This document shows, one piece after another, positions 1 through 12,241 of a stretch of DNA of 64,000 nt; within the stretch, counting starts at the first letter, position 1, and every line of letters starts with the position of its first letter. The translations under genes were made by a program, and so were the position numbers. Below the pieces are notes generated by a model that was not told where the DNA came from, ran no database searches, and saw only the letters and a list, made by a program, of their open reading frames with translations. This DNA is from Paragordius varius (taxonomy: Eukaryota; Nematomorpha): NCBI GenBank assembly GCA_964247055.1, contig OZ176052.1, positions 3,658,001 through 3,722,000 on the forward strand, read 5' to 3'.

Positions 1-253
1 TCCGTAGACTTGGCTACTACGGTCACATTCAAAGATTAGATAATGATAATTGGATTAAAAATATAACAATCCTTAAGCCAAACGAACAAAACACAGTTGG
101 TCGTCCAGCAATAACATGGGACAAAAACATTACCCAATACCTACAGGCCAAAAACATAAAAGCCGGAGACTGGTTAAACAAAAAATCCTTCAATGCAATA
201 ATCAAACACCTAAACCCGTCACGACGGGATGCCAAGGGACCCCTTGACAACAG
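1..253 (+). mobile_element. LINE 3' end (C-terminal tail of the ORF2-type protein), truncated by the window edge
   Basis: Frame 3 of the plus strand reads as the tail of a non-LTR retrotransposon polyprotein: GHIQRLD near the start, a GRPAITWDKNI block in the middle, then SRRDAKGPLDN. This G-H-I-x-R ... G-R-P-x-x-x-W pattern is usual downstream of the reverse transcriptase in Jockey/CR1/RTE-like LINEs. The frame is open for about 80 codons and runs directly into a TCTA repeat, a common 3' terminus for such elements. Only the tail is visible, so the exact clade is not assigned. It lies just downstream of the yippee polyadenylation region, in opposite orientation to that gene. Confidence 0.75.
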
Positions 254-277
254 CTATCTATCTATCTATCTATCTAT
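254..277. repeat. (TCTA)n microsatellite at the LINE 3' end
   Basis: About six tandem copies of a TCTA/CTAT unit directly follow the LINE reading frame. Several LINE clades end in such short repeats, so I take it as the element's own 3' end rather than an independent microsatellite. Confidence 0.75.
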
Positions 278-307
278 TCATATAAAATTTAAGTATATGT
301 CTGATTG

Positions 308-326
308 TTTATTAATTATATTTATT
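308..326 (-). promoter_or_regulatory. Polyadenylation signals for the extended yippee gene
   Basis: On the minus strand AATAAA occurs at 326-321 and again at 313-308, immediately after the TAA stop at 327-325. This supports the exon at 603-325 being the terminal exon. Confidence 0.55.
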
Positions 327-3300
327 ACCTCATAAGATTACTACTAGACATGGTATTGCTGGTTTGATTTGCTCTCAACAACTCAAGTTGATCATTTGAT
401 TCCTCCTCCTCTTCTTCTCCCACTGTATCGTCTGCGTCATCATCATCTTCATCTTCCTCTTGTTCTTCCGGGCTTTCAAACGTTTCCGTTGCCATGACAA
501 CGGACGGTTGGCCATGGCGACGACCCACAGATACAGCTGTTGTTTGTTGTTGGGGAGTTGGATTGAGCGCTAACAAAGGTGAGGGTCGAAATAGGGCGGA
601 AACCTTGAGCCATTAAAAAATATAATTTTTACATGTAAAGACTTTTCCCAATAAAAGTCGAAAGCTACTAATATCTAATTTTATGAAACAAGCTTTATTT
701 TATGTTTTACATATTATTATATTGTTTAATAATGCAAAATTCTGACAAAATTTTAATTTTGATGCAAAACATTTTATTAAAATTCTAAGAATTGGAAACT
801 AAATGGAGCTATAGCTAAAAGTAAACGATATCATAAACTCACGTATTTTCGCACTTGTGAAGCGACACAAACATAGTTTAAATAACACATATCGTCACAA
901 TTCGTTATTGGTGTCTTTTTTTAATTTGTTATGTTTGATAAATTTTAATCAGCAAATTTACATTTAAAAATTTAATTATTGTTAATAATATTGAAATGTA
1001 CTCATTAAATAATCAAAGAATTAAGTTGTACCAATGAGTGCCTATTTATCATTTAAAATTCATTTTAAAAATTATTTATACAGCTAATTTTTCAACATAT
1101 GCAAACTTAATATTGAATAAAGAATTAAGGTTTTTTAATTAAAAATTTATATATAAAACTAATCGCAAATTTAAATAAATCAGTGTTTAAATATTGAAAA
1201 TATAAAGCCAAAACACAAAAACTAAAAGACAAATACGTTTTATAAGATTCAAATTTTTCACTTGATTATATATATATATATATATATATCCATATATCTC
1301 ATAATCGTAATCATACAGGTTATAAAGAAAAAATCAATGGTTTAAGAGAGTATCTTTAAAAAAAATTTGTCTTTTAGTTTCTATTTGTTGTCTCAAATAA
1401 ATTGTAGTACCTGAGCTCCAACTAACAATCGATTATTGCCACGAATACCAAAACCGGGGGGCAAGTTAGCCCCAATCAAGGCATAGGGGTGCAATTCGTG
1501 ATGATGGGCAGAAAATGAGGCAGATCGTGATGCAACATTTACATTTGATGGATTACCTATAGTTGTTTTTTCGATAAGTTTGATAAGGGATATTTACCAT
1601 TTACAATTCAAATTCACCCCAAAAATAAATTATGTGTTTTCGCACTAATATAACTCATTATTAATATGAAATATAGCTTTATGGCATATTTTATTATTTT
1701 TTCAGTATTATTTTAATTGACACAAAATTTTTATTTTTTAAAATTATATTAAAATATAGGTATTTTTTAATAAAATCATAATTTGAAATGAGGGTGAATC
1801 GAATTGTTCGAGGGTGAATTTGAATTGTTCAAGGGTGAATTTGAATTGTATAAGGGTAAATTTGAATTGTAAATGGTATAATAAAAATGTGGAAAAATTA
1901 GAAAAATTCACATTTTAAACACCTATAGTTGTTAGTTTGAATAGTAATTAAAAATGTCCATAGATTGTATTTAGGACACAAATTAAATATGATTTAAGTT
2001 TATGGCAATAACATATTTCAACGTATATTAGACTAATTTAATACATGTAATTACACAGCTTTAACAAAAAAATAATCTGATAAAAGATATATTCTGATAG
2101 GAAGATGTATCTGGTATCGCGTTGCTTTTAGTTTTAGCCCTTACGACTGATTTAATAAAGTTATCGATACTTTTGGGGCAAGTGCTCTATATCAGAAAAT
2201 GGGAAAATTGAGCATATTTTTTTAAATAGAGGTATAATTCCAAAAAACACATAAAATGCAAAACAATATTTTCAAAAAAAATTAACTTTTAGTGGACAGC
2301 AAAAGTACCAAATTTTTTGCCCTTCTAAAATAGGATAGTGTTTTTAAAATAAACTCAAAAATGCTGGGATTGCGCAGTAAAAAATGCTAAATTTTTATAT
2401 CTAGTAAAAATATTTTAAATATATATACATTTTTGCCAAGAATTTAATTTTCAGCGAAATTTTGTTCGGTCAAACTATATTAACACATGATGGAAACGGA
2501 ATAATAACGCTAAGATATTATAAAAACACTTTTCTATATTCGATGGTGCAAACATTTGTATCACCTTACTATATTAAAATCACTCGTTAGTTTTCAAATT
2601 TATGTTAAAGAAAAAAGGTGTTTTTTAAAAATGCACCAAACTTTTAGGCAAACAAACCTTCGAATTAAAATGAAGCGATAGAAATGTTTAGCATCATCAA
2701 ATTATATAGAACAAGTGTTTTTATAATATCTTAAAGCGTTATTAAACCGTTTCCATGATGACTTAAAATACAAGGGAGGTAAGCTTCAACAAAATTTTGC
2801 TAAAAATTAAATTTTTGAAAAAAGATTTTTAGTTGATATCAAAATTTAGCATATATTTATAAATTAATTCGCGCAATGGTATTTTTGGATTATTTTAAAA
2901 GAACTAGTTCATTTTAGAAGAGCAAAATTTGGTAATTTCGGGGACTACATCAAAATTTAAAATTTCTAAAAATATTGTTTTGCTATTTATATCTAGTTTT
3001 TTTATATATTTTAGTGTTTTATTTTGGAATGGAGCAAGCATCGATCTTTACACCAAAAAATGTAATTTAAAAAATTGTGCACAAATTTTCCCATTTTCTG
3101 ATATGGAGCACTTATCACAAAAATATAAATAACTTTTTTATATTACTCGTAAGGGTCAAAACCAAAAGAACTATGATAATCCTGATACATTTTCCTATAA
3201 TATAGTATATATATAAATATATATATTATCAGGTTATTTTTATACCCACTCCCCTAGTTTTGGATTGGTTAATTAATTTTTGTCATCATTAACCACCATT

Positions 3301-4973
3301 ATGATAACATTTACAAATATTAAATTATATATTTAGATGTTAACATATAATATGTGCAAATTAATTACAAAGCTTCTGCATACATAATTACACTACAAGT
3401 AAAAAATCTTGCTAGTTTGGCATTATATAATGCCGAGATATCATATATAGTAAAGAGCAATAATATAGGCTAATAGCAAATAAAGCTAAAAAATAACTTT
3501 TAAAACAATATGTCACCCACTATAGATGCTATCTGGTGATATAAAAAAATTACTCACACTGTATATACCCACATACAGTCTGCACATTTATGTTGGCCAA
3601 TTCACATTATTTATTGCCGATTGGTAATACAGTAGCGTATGTATGATATTAAACAAACTTTGCCCATAATTAAATAAACGAATTTAATGTTGTAATAAGA
3701 TAGCAAATTCTTTAAACTCATTTTCAACCATATGTTGTTTTTTATCCATATGCTGCTGCTGTATTTCTATTTGGTCAAAGACAATGTGAATTGGACAACA
3801 TATGTGTGCATAAAATATAAATTAACTATTTGGCCTCTAAAAAACCCTAAACTAATTTAACAAAAAGGGTTAGTTAACCTCCTCCTCCCCCACGCCTTAT
3901 TACAGATCTTACAGGTACTAGCTGTTGACCCGAGGTAGGGAATGAACCAGTCGCAGTAAAAACTCCTGGAGATGAACCTGTGTGAACAGAAGCCATCGAA
4001 GAACGGGATAATTGAATTCCCCCACCTCTGGTCATTTCATCAACTTCCATGCGTTCCAATGGGACGGTTACACTATGTAACAGGCTTAGGACAGATGAAG
4101 AAGGAGGATGATTCGTATAATGGGTCGTGTTGGTTGAAGCGTTTTGTCTAGATAAACATACATACATACATAAAAATATGATTATTATAGGCTTAATTTG
4201 TAGTTTGTATGATAAATTAATAATTTTATCCCCTATATGTACGCGTTTGTGCCATCATCATTATTTATATTCTAAAATGAGTTCACTGCAGTCATTATTT
4301 TACCACATGTTTTAACAATAAAAAGAGTGAAACATACCTGGATCTTTGTACCCAAGATTTAAATTTATACAAAAATTCACAAGTTTTTATATAATTTTAG
4401 CTGAAAAACATAACAATTTCAGTTAATAAGCAAATTGTATGTAATAAGCTTAGGACAGAGGACGATTATAATGGGTGATGTTAAATAAAGCGTTTTATCT
4501 TTAATCCACTATATAGAGTGTGAGTTGATAGATTGGTTTTTTTAATTATTGACAGACACTCATTAAAATGGATTGTCGATTAAAATGATAAAAAAGGAAA
4601 AACAAAATATGTATTAAGCCAATTTGTTTTTTCAAGTGTTATCTGGCAATATTTGATGAAAACTAGCAATATATATTAATTTCACTCCATATTTTCCATA
4701 TATACAATCATATGTTTTAAGAAAATAAAGAGTGCGGATATCCATATCATATTGTATCAAACAAGATAAAATTGTTGAAACTACAAAATTGTCACCTATT
4801 AAAACTTAAAATTTTATTCAAGTTACCATAAAATATCAGGTAAAATGCCCAATGGGTAATTTTTTCTATTAGGACAAATTATAAGGAACTACAATTGCTT
4901 TAAAATGCAAAAGTTGGATATATATACAAAATTTAAAACGTGTCTTAATGTACTGCTTCGGCGGTACATATAA

Positions 4974-5005
<32 letters not shown>

Positions 5006-8000
5006 GGCCCCTGCGCAAGGATGACACGCAAAATCGTGAAGCGTTCCTAATTTTTTTAGCTTACTGACTGACCGACTTATTTTGACTTTTAATTTTTTAG
5101 CATTATTTTATCAAGGCAAATTTGATTGCTTTATTTATTTTGAGTAAAATGATGCTGTGTGAATATTGCCGCAGTTTGATCACTAATTTTTTCTTTTCAA
5201 AGTATTCGACCCTGTTTTTTATATATAAAGATCGAAGCGCTAAATTGTTAAATTTTAGTTCTCAGGCTTGGGAATTTCAAGTTTTCAACGTATTATTGTT
5301 ATATCAATGGTAAAAGCATTATAAAAACCTAACTAGTGATAAATAAATTAATGTTAGTCAATAGGTTTGCAAGTCCAAAGAGTTAGATATAGTGAAGCAT
5401 GGATGGTGAGCTAAAATAATTGGTGAAGAAAAGATGATAAATAAGTAATGGAGGTCTTCTAAAGGCATTGAAGAAAAAAATTATTATAAAGCAAATTAAA
5501 AGGAAACAATAAGAATTTGTTCAATGTTAACACAGTAATTAGGGGACTGATGCGGTTTATATAGCATAGCATAATGTCAATGTCAGGGCATGTATGTGTT
5601 GATTGAAAAATGACACAATTTTTGACCAATATATGAAATACGCTGAAGTATTATATTAGTTTAAAGAAGGATGCAACAACAGGAATAAGTATTTGACGAA
5701 AAATAACTAACAAAAACGTTACCGGACCAAACAATAAACATAAAATAATGAGTTGACTGATGTATTAAATAGCACTAATCGGCCATATCTGTATTTTAAA
5801 TGGCTAAAACAATATTTAATTTATATGTGTGTTAACACGTATGAGATTTTTCATTTTCTTATTTTAACAACTGTATTTTTCTCCACAGTTATCAAAAATG
5901 TAACTAATAAAACAAAAATTTCATGACAACTGCATCTATAATACAATACTACCATATTAGCTATTTACAATACAAGATAAGGACTAACTATATATTGTAT
6001 TTCAATTAATTAATATCAAAACTTAAGCGAATAGAGACATTGTAACAAACACAGTACCTTTAGAAAGGAAATACAAAATTAGGTATTTGGAAAATCTCTC
6101 AATATGAACAGGTAAATAAAATTTTGGGAATGCAAAAGGGTTAAATGATTGTTTGGAGAAGCTATGTATAGTGCATAGAAAATAGAGAAAAGTCTTGTTT
6201 CGGTTAGAGGGAATATGTGCGTCCATTGTATTGTCGTTAATTTGGATGGATGATTTATATGGTATAACTTTTATATGATGCCCTTGACCCTATTACCTGA
6301 CAATTTGCTATTAATAAAACTGGTTGAAAATATATGCTATTGTGTGTATAAAAACAGGCGGAAAACATGACTTATGGTTTTTGGCCAGGCACGTGTCATG
6401 GAACAATAGTCGCTATAATTGTCATTTTTTAGATGCGGCATGTGGTACGCGTAATAGATTATATAAATTTTAAGTAAAGTGAATTTAATTGAATGGGAAG
6501 TTAGGGGTGTGCTACTATGATTCAACCAACATGAATATTTTACAAACATAGTCGGTCAGAAAATTAATGTGTTCGAATAACATAAATAAAAATGCTTAGA
6601 ATGATGAAAAACAAAAGTTGGGAAAAAAATATAATAAAAAGTAAGTAGTGTTTAAACACAATGAGATTGTTTGGGGACATATACAGAGAATACAACAATC
6701 TAAATGGATTGCTAACATATTTAAAGTCAACTATGAAGTGACCACGAATCGTTGTTGATAACATTAAAAATATGTCTTGAAAACTCTGAATTAAACAGAT
6801 CTAGCGTTTAGTTCGGCTAATGTTCGGTGGAAATTAAAAAACGACGGACTTAAGTTTAAATGATTCCCAGAGAAAATTTTAGATTTCAAGAATGATCACT
6901 AACATGCCATGAATTAATTATCATTTTTATATATAAGAGTTATTTGTTATATTGATAGTTGTTCAAAATATTTTATATATGTATAAGCGGGAAACAGTCG
7001 ATTTCAAGCATTGACACCTATAAACTTGACGTTGTTCACAACCCCCGAGCGCTATTTATATAACCTGTTACATTTATCCATGATGTTATATAATTAAAGC
7101 GTAAAAAAATATATTTTTAAATGATAAAAAATTATTATCTGTTTTGCCGTAAACATTTTATTTTCACAAAAACTGGAATATTGTTTTTAAATAAAAACTA
7201 AAAACGTTACAATGGTATAATCATTATAGAGATAAATTTTCAACAACTTTTGATTTAAAAAACTGTAAATATAGTACCATTAAATAATATAAACGGTTAA
7301 AGGACTGTTTATCGGACCTATAATTTTAAAATTCGAACATTTTTATTAACCTTAAACCTTGATTATTTGAAAACAGTAGTGTTTAAATTTATAAAAACAA
7401 TAAAAAAACAAAAGACTTATATCCGTACCTTTTACTAAAAATAATGTTTTAAGTTATAAAGAATTGAGATATAAACCAATGACACACCCTCATTTCTATA
7501 TTTTACAAATAGTAATCTCAAACAAGGCTTTCTTTATGTGATTCAGGAATATTGTTTTTATCTGTTAATGTTTTTATAAGTTTATTAACTAAAATTACTA
7601 CCTTCCACCACTTTGTGTTACAAGTATTTGTGGTCGAACCGAAGTTGATGAAACATTAACCGTATTATTTTCGTTATTGCTGTCAATATTGGGATTGTTT
7701 TCTTGAGTGACCCTAATATTGATCCGATTATTATTATTGTTATTGCTATTATTGGCATTTCGGCGGACAGGTGCTGGGGTTTCATCAAATCCTTCGCTTT
7801 CTGTTATAAGGGCCCGTTCCAAAATAACTTTTCCCTCTTTATATCTATTGCAAAAAAAGTTTATTTGTTTAGAAAAAAAATGCAATATTGGTTAATTCCA
7901 TTATGGAATGCTTGAAATATTGATGACGTGAATATAATGCATTAATAACTTAATATTATGCTCCCATATTATATATGATTTATCCAAAAGTTTTTTAAGT

Positions 8001-8723
8001 ACATGTGTTTTAAATGATTTACATTAACGTTTTTTTTTATTATCTAATCTCAAATACATATATCAATGATAATACATTTACATCATAATTAAAGATTTTT
8101 AGCACCTACCCGATGATTAAATATTTGGGTGTTTATTATAAAACATACATTGCAACAAAGAAATTTTTAAACAGAAACTTTAAAAATGTCCTAGATAGTG
8201 CAGAGTTTTGCAAAATTGTGACTTAAACCTCTGATTCTCTTCAGTAGCAAATTCATACATCCAACCGACCTTGACCTCGCAATTTTTGCAAGTAACATCG
8301 CGTACAATATGACGGCCTGTTAACATAACTCGGTCTTGTACTTCACTGAAATTAAGATTTACTGCCTATTCAATCATGCATAAATACATTATTTATATAA
8401 ACAAAAAATATTTTTTAAGCAGCGCAACACCTATTATAAATGTAAACAAAAGATAATGTGTTTTAATGTACAATATGGTAAAAACATCCCTCATTACCAT
8501 GGCAACGAATATATATTAGGAATAAAACTAATATAAAAAGATTACATATTATTATAAAAAGAATACATGGATTATTCTATACCTTATTGAATAAAAACGC
8601 CCTTCCAGTCGCTCCAGTAAATCGCGTTGATATCAATTCTGACCGATTTGTCAAAATTGTGTCACAACTTGCGCATGAAAAAAGACGCGTTCCTCCAATA
8701 TGTCCCAAAAATATTCGGCCCAT
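325..8723 (-). CDS. yippee: Yippee-family zinc-binding protein with a long extra C-terminal tail (six exons)
   Basis: Exons: 8723-8583, 8365-8229, 7844-7602, 4147-3879, 1556-1411 and 603-325, together 404 codons before the stop. Residues 1 to about 118 form a Yippee domain very close to Drosophila yippee/YPEL5: it starts [17 protein letters not shown], has zinc-binding CxxC pairs at C17/C20 and C73/C76, and contains [19 protein letters not shown] and [12 protein letters not shown]. Yippee proteins are small (about 120 residues); YPEL5 is linked to the CTLH E3 ligase. Here the frame continues for about 285 low-complexity residues: an Asn-rich stretch, Ser/Thr/Gly-rich exons and an acidic run ([14 protein letters not shown]). 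Phases match at all five junctions (0, 2, 2, 1, 0). If the exon-3 donor at 7601 is not used, a TAG at 7600-7598 ends the protein after about 174 residues, so a short isoform is possible. The domain is certain; the tail is inferred. Confidence 0.85.
1266..1290. repeat. (TA)n microsatellite
   Basis: A run of about a dozen TA dinucleotides lies in the last intron of yippee. Nothing suggests a function. Confidence 0.8.
1595..1878. mobile_element. MITE family A, copy 1, with terminal inverted repeats and a tandem 21-bp right arm
   Basis: The left end TACCATTTACAATTCAAATT is mirrored at the right end. The right arm holds four tandem units of about 21 bp containing GGGTGAATTTGAATTG. The outermost TA may be the target duplication, as in Tc1/mariner or IS630-type elements. 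A second copy lies at 63551-63806. This copy sits 38 bp upstream of the 3' splice site of yippee exon 5. No coding capacity. Confidence 0.8.
2074..3235. mobile_element. Foldback element F, copy 1 (near-complete palindrome)
   Basis: The two halves are inverted copies of each other. Left-side landmarks (CTGATAG, AAGTGCTCTATATCAGAAAA, ATGATGGAAACGG, AACGCTAAGATATTATAAAA) recur in reverse complement on the right, ending ATTATCAGG. Arms are about 500 bp. Related copies lie at 9375-10326 and about 10340-11988. It lies in intron 4 of yippee and carries no convincing gene. Confidence 0.75.
3601..3815. repeat. Dispersed repeat G, copy 1
   Basis: A segment beginning ATTGGTAATACAGTAGCGTA and containing a TTTGCCCATAATTAAA block and a CATATGTGTGCATA-like end recurs at about 37218-37400. 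No ends or duplications could be fixed; probably an old transposon fragment in a yippee intron. Confidence 0.5.
4884..4926 (+). promoter_or_regulatory. U6 promoter: PSEA-like element and TATA box
   Basis: GAACTACAATTGCTTTAAAA at 4885-4904 (about -65 to -46) resembles the insect proximal sequence element A, sharing the CAA-x-TGCTTT core. A TATATATA box at 4919-4926 lies at -31 to -24. PSEA plus TATA at these spacings is the known arrangement for insect U6 genes transcribed by RNA polymerase III. Confidence 0.65.
4950..5054 (+). ncRNA. U6: U6 spliceosomal snRNA
   Basis: U6 pairs with U4 and then with the 5' splice site and U2 in the catalytic spliceosome. The copy looks complete. A perfect 5' stem (GUACUGC with GCGGUAC) closes a UUCG loop; the ACAGAGA box sits in GATACAGAGAAG; the AGC triad region, GCATGGCCCCTGCGCAAGG and the conserved 3' part ending AAGCGTTCC are all present. 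A T-run at 5051-5057 is the expected polymerase III terminator. A PSEA-like element and TATA box lie at the right distance upstream, so the gene is probably active and not a pseudogene. It is embedded, antisense, in yippee intron 3. One departure from the usual sequence is ATAATAAAA in place of ATACTAAAA after the 5' stem. Confidence 0.97.
5058..7597. other. Remainder of yippee intron 3, no gene seen
   Basis: This stretch is AT-rich, with only short chance frames. From about 5350 to 6800 the plus strand is unusually purine-rich. I see no exon, RNA gene or clear repeat ends in it. Confidence 0.6.
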
Positions 8724-9374
8724 AAGATACTTGGGACTTTTATCAAAATATTTTAAAATATAAAAATTGTTGGCAAATTATTACAGCATCAGATTATTAA
8801 ATGATTGTAACAACTTTGGTATGAGAGCCAGATGGCAGGACAAAAGCAATTGATAAAATACAAATTAATTTATAAATTTTTAAAAGAGAAACGAATTATA
8901 CGATAACTTTATTATTTAATAGTAAAATTAATAGCTTATATAAAAATAGATGTTGTGGAGAATAAGATAAAATCCCTTTATCTTTAAACATTACGGTTAT
9001 AAAGCACTTTGATTGCAAATCATGTGTATTATATGTTATTTGAAACATATTGGGCTTGACGATCCTAACCTTTTAAAAAAATTTTATAGATATTGAGATA
9101 AAATTAAATTTTTTACCTAATTTAATCGAAATATAAAATATTTATTTGAAATGACTTTATAAATAACCAGCTCAAAATTTTAATAAAAAGATATTGATGA
9201 TGTTAACCATTTATTTGTAAATACTTCATTACCTTTTTATTTTTTGTCATATTCGAGTAGTTTTATAGATCTCAATTATGTAAAACTACAGTTAAAAAAG
9301 TTATTTTTGTTTAAATTCAATTATTAAAATGCAAGTCAAGTCAAAAAAAATTTTTATCACCCCACCCTATATTA
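8724..9374. other. Intergenic upstream of yippee
   Basis: The 5' flank of yippee. No TATA box or conserved element could be assigned in this AT-rich stretch, and no coding sequence was seen. Confidence 0.5.
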
Positions 9375-10326
9375 CACAGTGTACAAAAAAATAACCATTA
9401 TATATATATATATATATAGATATTCAAATAGAATGTAATTATCATGACTGTTTTGGCCTTTACAAGTGATTTAAAGTTTTTTACACTTCTGTGGTAAGTG
9501 CTCCATATTGGAAAATGGCATTTGCGCACATTTTTGTAAATGAATTTTTGGTGAAAGCAAATTTATTATATATTTTAAACTATATATAAAAAGCAAAACT
9601 TTTTAAAAATATTTAATTTTTTTTGTAATCTCCGAAAATCCTAATTTTTTCCGCTCTTTTAAAATGGGCTAATCGTCTTAAAATAGATAATTTTGTCAAA
9701 ATAAAAGATTTTAAAAATGCATTCTTTTTGGAAAATTTAATTTTAGCAAATTTCGAAGAGAACATTATGCTATTTTGCGGCATCTCATAATTTTGATTAA
9801 AATATTCGTTCGTCCAATGTCAAATAATTGGATTTTTCACAAAATACCAAAATTGCAAATCAAATGAATTTTAAAATTTATATTTTGAGGTGATAAAAAT
9901 GTTTAGCATCATAGAATTATAATAACAAAATTTTAAGCGTTTTTATACCGTTTCCATTGAATCAAAATAGTATGAAGTACGCTTCAGCAAAATTCTCAAA
10001 AGACATGCATTCTTTAAGAATATTTTTGGTAGCTATCAAAATTTAGCATATCTTTAAAGTTTTTATCGCGCAATATCGCAATTTTGCGTTTATTTTTAGG
10101 AGAACTACCCCATATTAGAAGAGCAAAAAAATTTGGGACTTTCGGAGCCCACATCTAAAAAATATTTACGAAAAATGTGCTAAAATTTTCCCATTTTATG
10201 ATATGGAGCACTTACGACAAAAGTGGAATAACTTTCTTATGTTACTCGTAAGTCCCAAAACCAAAATCGTGATACCTTTTTCTACCAGAATATATATTTC
10301 ATCCTGATCTTTTTGTGTACACCGTG
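9375..10326. mobile_element. Foldback element F, copy 2
   Basis: Starts CACAGTGTACAAAAAAATAA and ends in the inverted form (TTTTTGTGTACACCGTG), flanked on both sides by TA, the Tc1/mariner-type duplication. Like copy 1 it is nearly palindromic throughout: AAGTGCTCCATAT near 9497 is mirrored by ATATGGAGCACTTA near 10202. It is non-coding and sits between yippee and the Toll gene. Confidence 0.75.
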
Positions 10327-10339
10327 TATATCAACGATG

Positions 10340-11988
10340 AAATCTTTGTAATTTATTATGTCTGCGTTGGTCGGAAAATTGGGTAGTACACTTTTTGGGC
10401 CTACAAGTGCTATAATATAATTAATTACACTCTTGTGGTTGCTCTATATTTAAAAATCGCATAATTAGCTTAAAGAATGTTAAATATAAATATTTTGGTA
10501 AAATCTAGATGTCATTAAATATAATTAATATATATCAAATAGTTAAAAAGCAAAACAATTTTCGATGATGTGGACTTTCATAGTCTCAAACTTTTAACCA
10601 ATTATCAAATAGTCTAGTTATTGTATAAACGCAAAAAAGTTGAGCTTTTGTGATAATACTTTACAAGATGAGGTAGATTATGACAGCGAAAACTTTTGTA
10701 AAAAAATTTAATTTATAGCGAAAGGTTGTTGAAACAATTTCCTTAATATTTTGTAGGATGGAAACCTTATACTTTTATATTTTTTAACAGGTTTTTATAT
10801 TTATTTCAATGGTACAGATCATTCTATTTCATGATTTGGATTAACACTTGGATACAACACACTCATTTTAGTCCTTCGATTCAAATTGGGGTAGTTGGAT
10901 ACCCCAGGCCTGTTTAAAATCAAATAGTTTTAAAAGTATGGAAGCAATCTAAACCATGGCAAAATTATGCACTAATATAACATTAATAAACCGAAATATA
11001 TAAAAAATTTTATTCAAAAATACTTGATATTACTTATTTTGAGCTAAAACTGAAAGGTAAAAATTTAGTCAACGTGACATGTGTCAAATTGCAAAATTAA
11101 AAAATAATACAAAATAAACCGCTTTTTCTATTTTTTTCAATGTTAGATGTAATTTATATAAAAAACAAGCTTCAGTTTTACCCTTAAAATTAAATGAGGA
11201 CGATATTTTGCAAAATTTTTGTAAAATAAAAATGGCGTCGAAGTAGTTTGAGGTGGAACTTTTTTTTCTAAACAAAATTTTACCAAGATATTTTGGCATA
11301 TTTGTATAATATTTATTAGGATAGAAGCATAAATTTAAATTGGGACCGTTTCCTTCAGTAGTTTTTTAAAAATTTTAATTTAAATTTAGTCTGGGGTATT
11401 TAGATACCCCAATTTGAATCGAAGTGTTAAAATCTTCAAATTTATGTTAATTATATATTGTGTTTTTTTAAAAAATTACCCGAGGTGTAAAAAAACCAAC
11501 GTTTTATAATTCTAAAATAATAGAAATGTTCAGCATCCTCAAATTATAAAGAAAATAAATTTATATCTTATAGTGTTTTATATCGCTTTGGTGCTGCTTA
11601 AAGTACGCTTTAACAAAATTTTGCTAAAATTAAAATTTTAATAATATAAATTTTTCAAATTATTTTTGAATCATAATATACCACATAAAAGTTCTTATCG
11701 CCCATTTGGAAGGTGGCCAAAATTTTAAGACTTTAGCCCATATCCAAAAATTTAAAATATTTCTTTGCTTTTTAAATAAAATACAATATATATATATAAA
11801 TGATATTTTTTGGATTGAAGCTTTTAGCTTACCAAAAAAATTTATCATTGCGCTAATTTTGCGATTTTACAATATATAACAATTCCAATAAAGTGTCAGT
11901 TTTCTAATATCAGTAGGAAGGTCTTAATCCAAAAGCCTCATGAGAATCCTGATACATTTATCTATCAGAATATATATTATCAGGATAT
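10340..11988. mobile_element. Foldback element F, copy 3 (degenerate, with a nested element)
   Basis: The right end (AATCCTGATACATTTATCTA, then TATTATCAGGAT) matches copies 1 and 2. The left end is eroded, so the start is approximate. It is enlarged by the TTAA-flanked element at 10871-11426. Confidence 0.55.
10871..11426 (+). mobile_element. piggyBac-like MITE family E, copy 1
   Basis: Terminal inverted repeats CTTCGATTCAAATTGGGG, then a TATC/GATA-spaced CCCC block, lie at both ends, and TTAA follows the right end (11427-11430). TTAA duplication is the hallmark of piggyBac-type transposition. The second copy, at 54675-55149, is in the opposite orientation and shares internal landmarks such as GAAACGGTC. 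Non-autonomous. Confidence 0.7.
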
Positions 11989-12241
11989 TTTAAACTATTT
12001 GCTAAAATGTAAGCTAGTGGTTGTTTTCAAATAATTTAATATAAAAAAATGTACAAAATCAGGGGTATCTTAACATATTATAAGTTCGATGATGGAAAAA
12101 TTATTGCAAAGATGCTCTTTCGGGACTTCTTTACCTTTTCATTGTAAAACAATTGTTTTAATTGGATAATTTAATTGTTAAACCTAGCTCTCCTGTAATT
12201 TGAATAAAAAGTCTATATTTACAGTTTTTTAACTTCTAGAG

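Noticed and set aside
1797-1878. Regularly spaced short repeats that could suggest a CRISPR-like array
   Set aside because: The units are directly adjacent without spacers, belong to a MITE arm, and the genome is eukaryotic.
7703-7915. Overlapping plus-strand frames with poly-Ile/Leu
   Set aside because: They are the antisense of the Asn-rich stretch in yippee exon 3.
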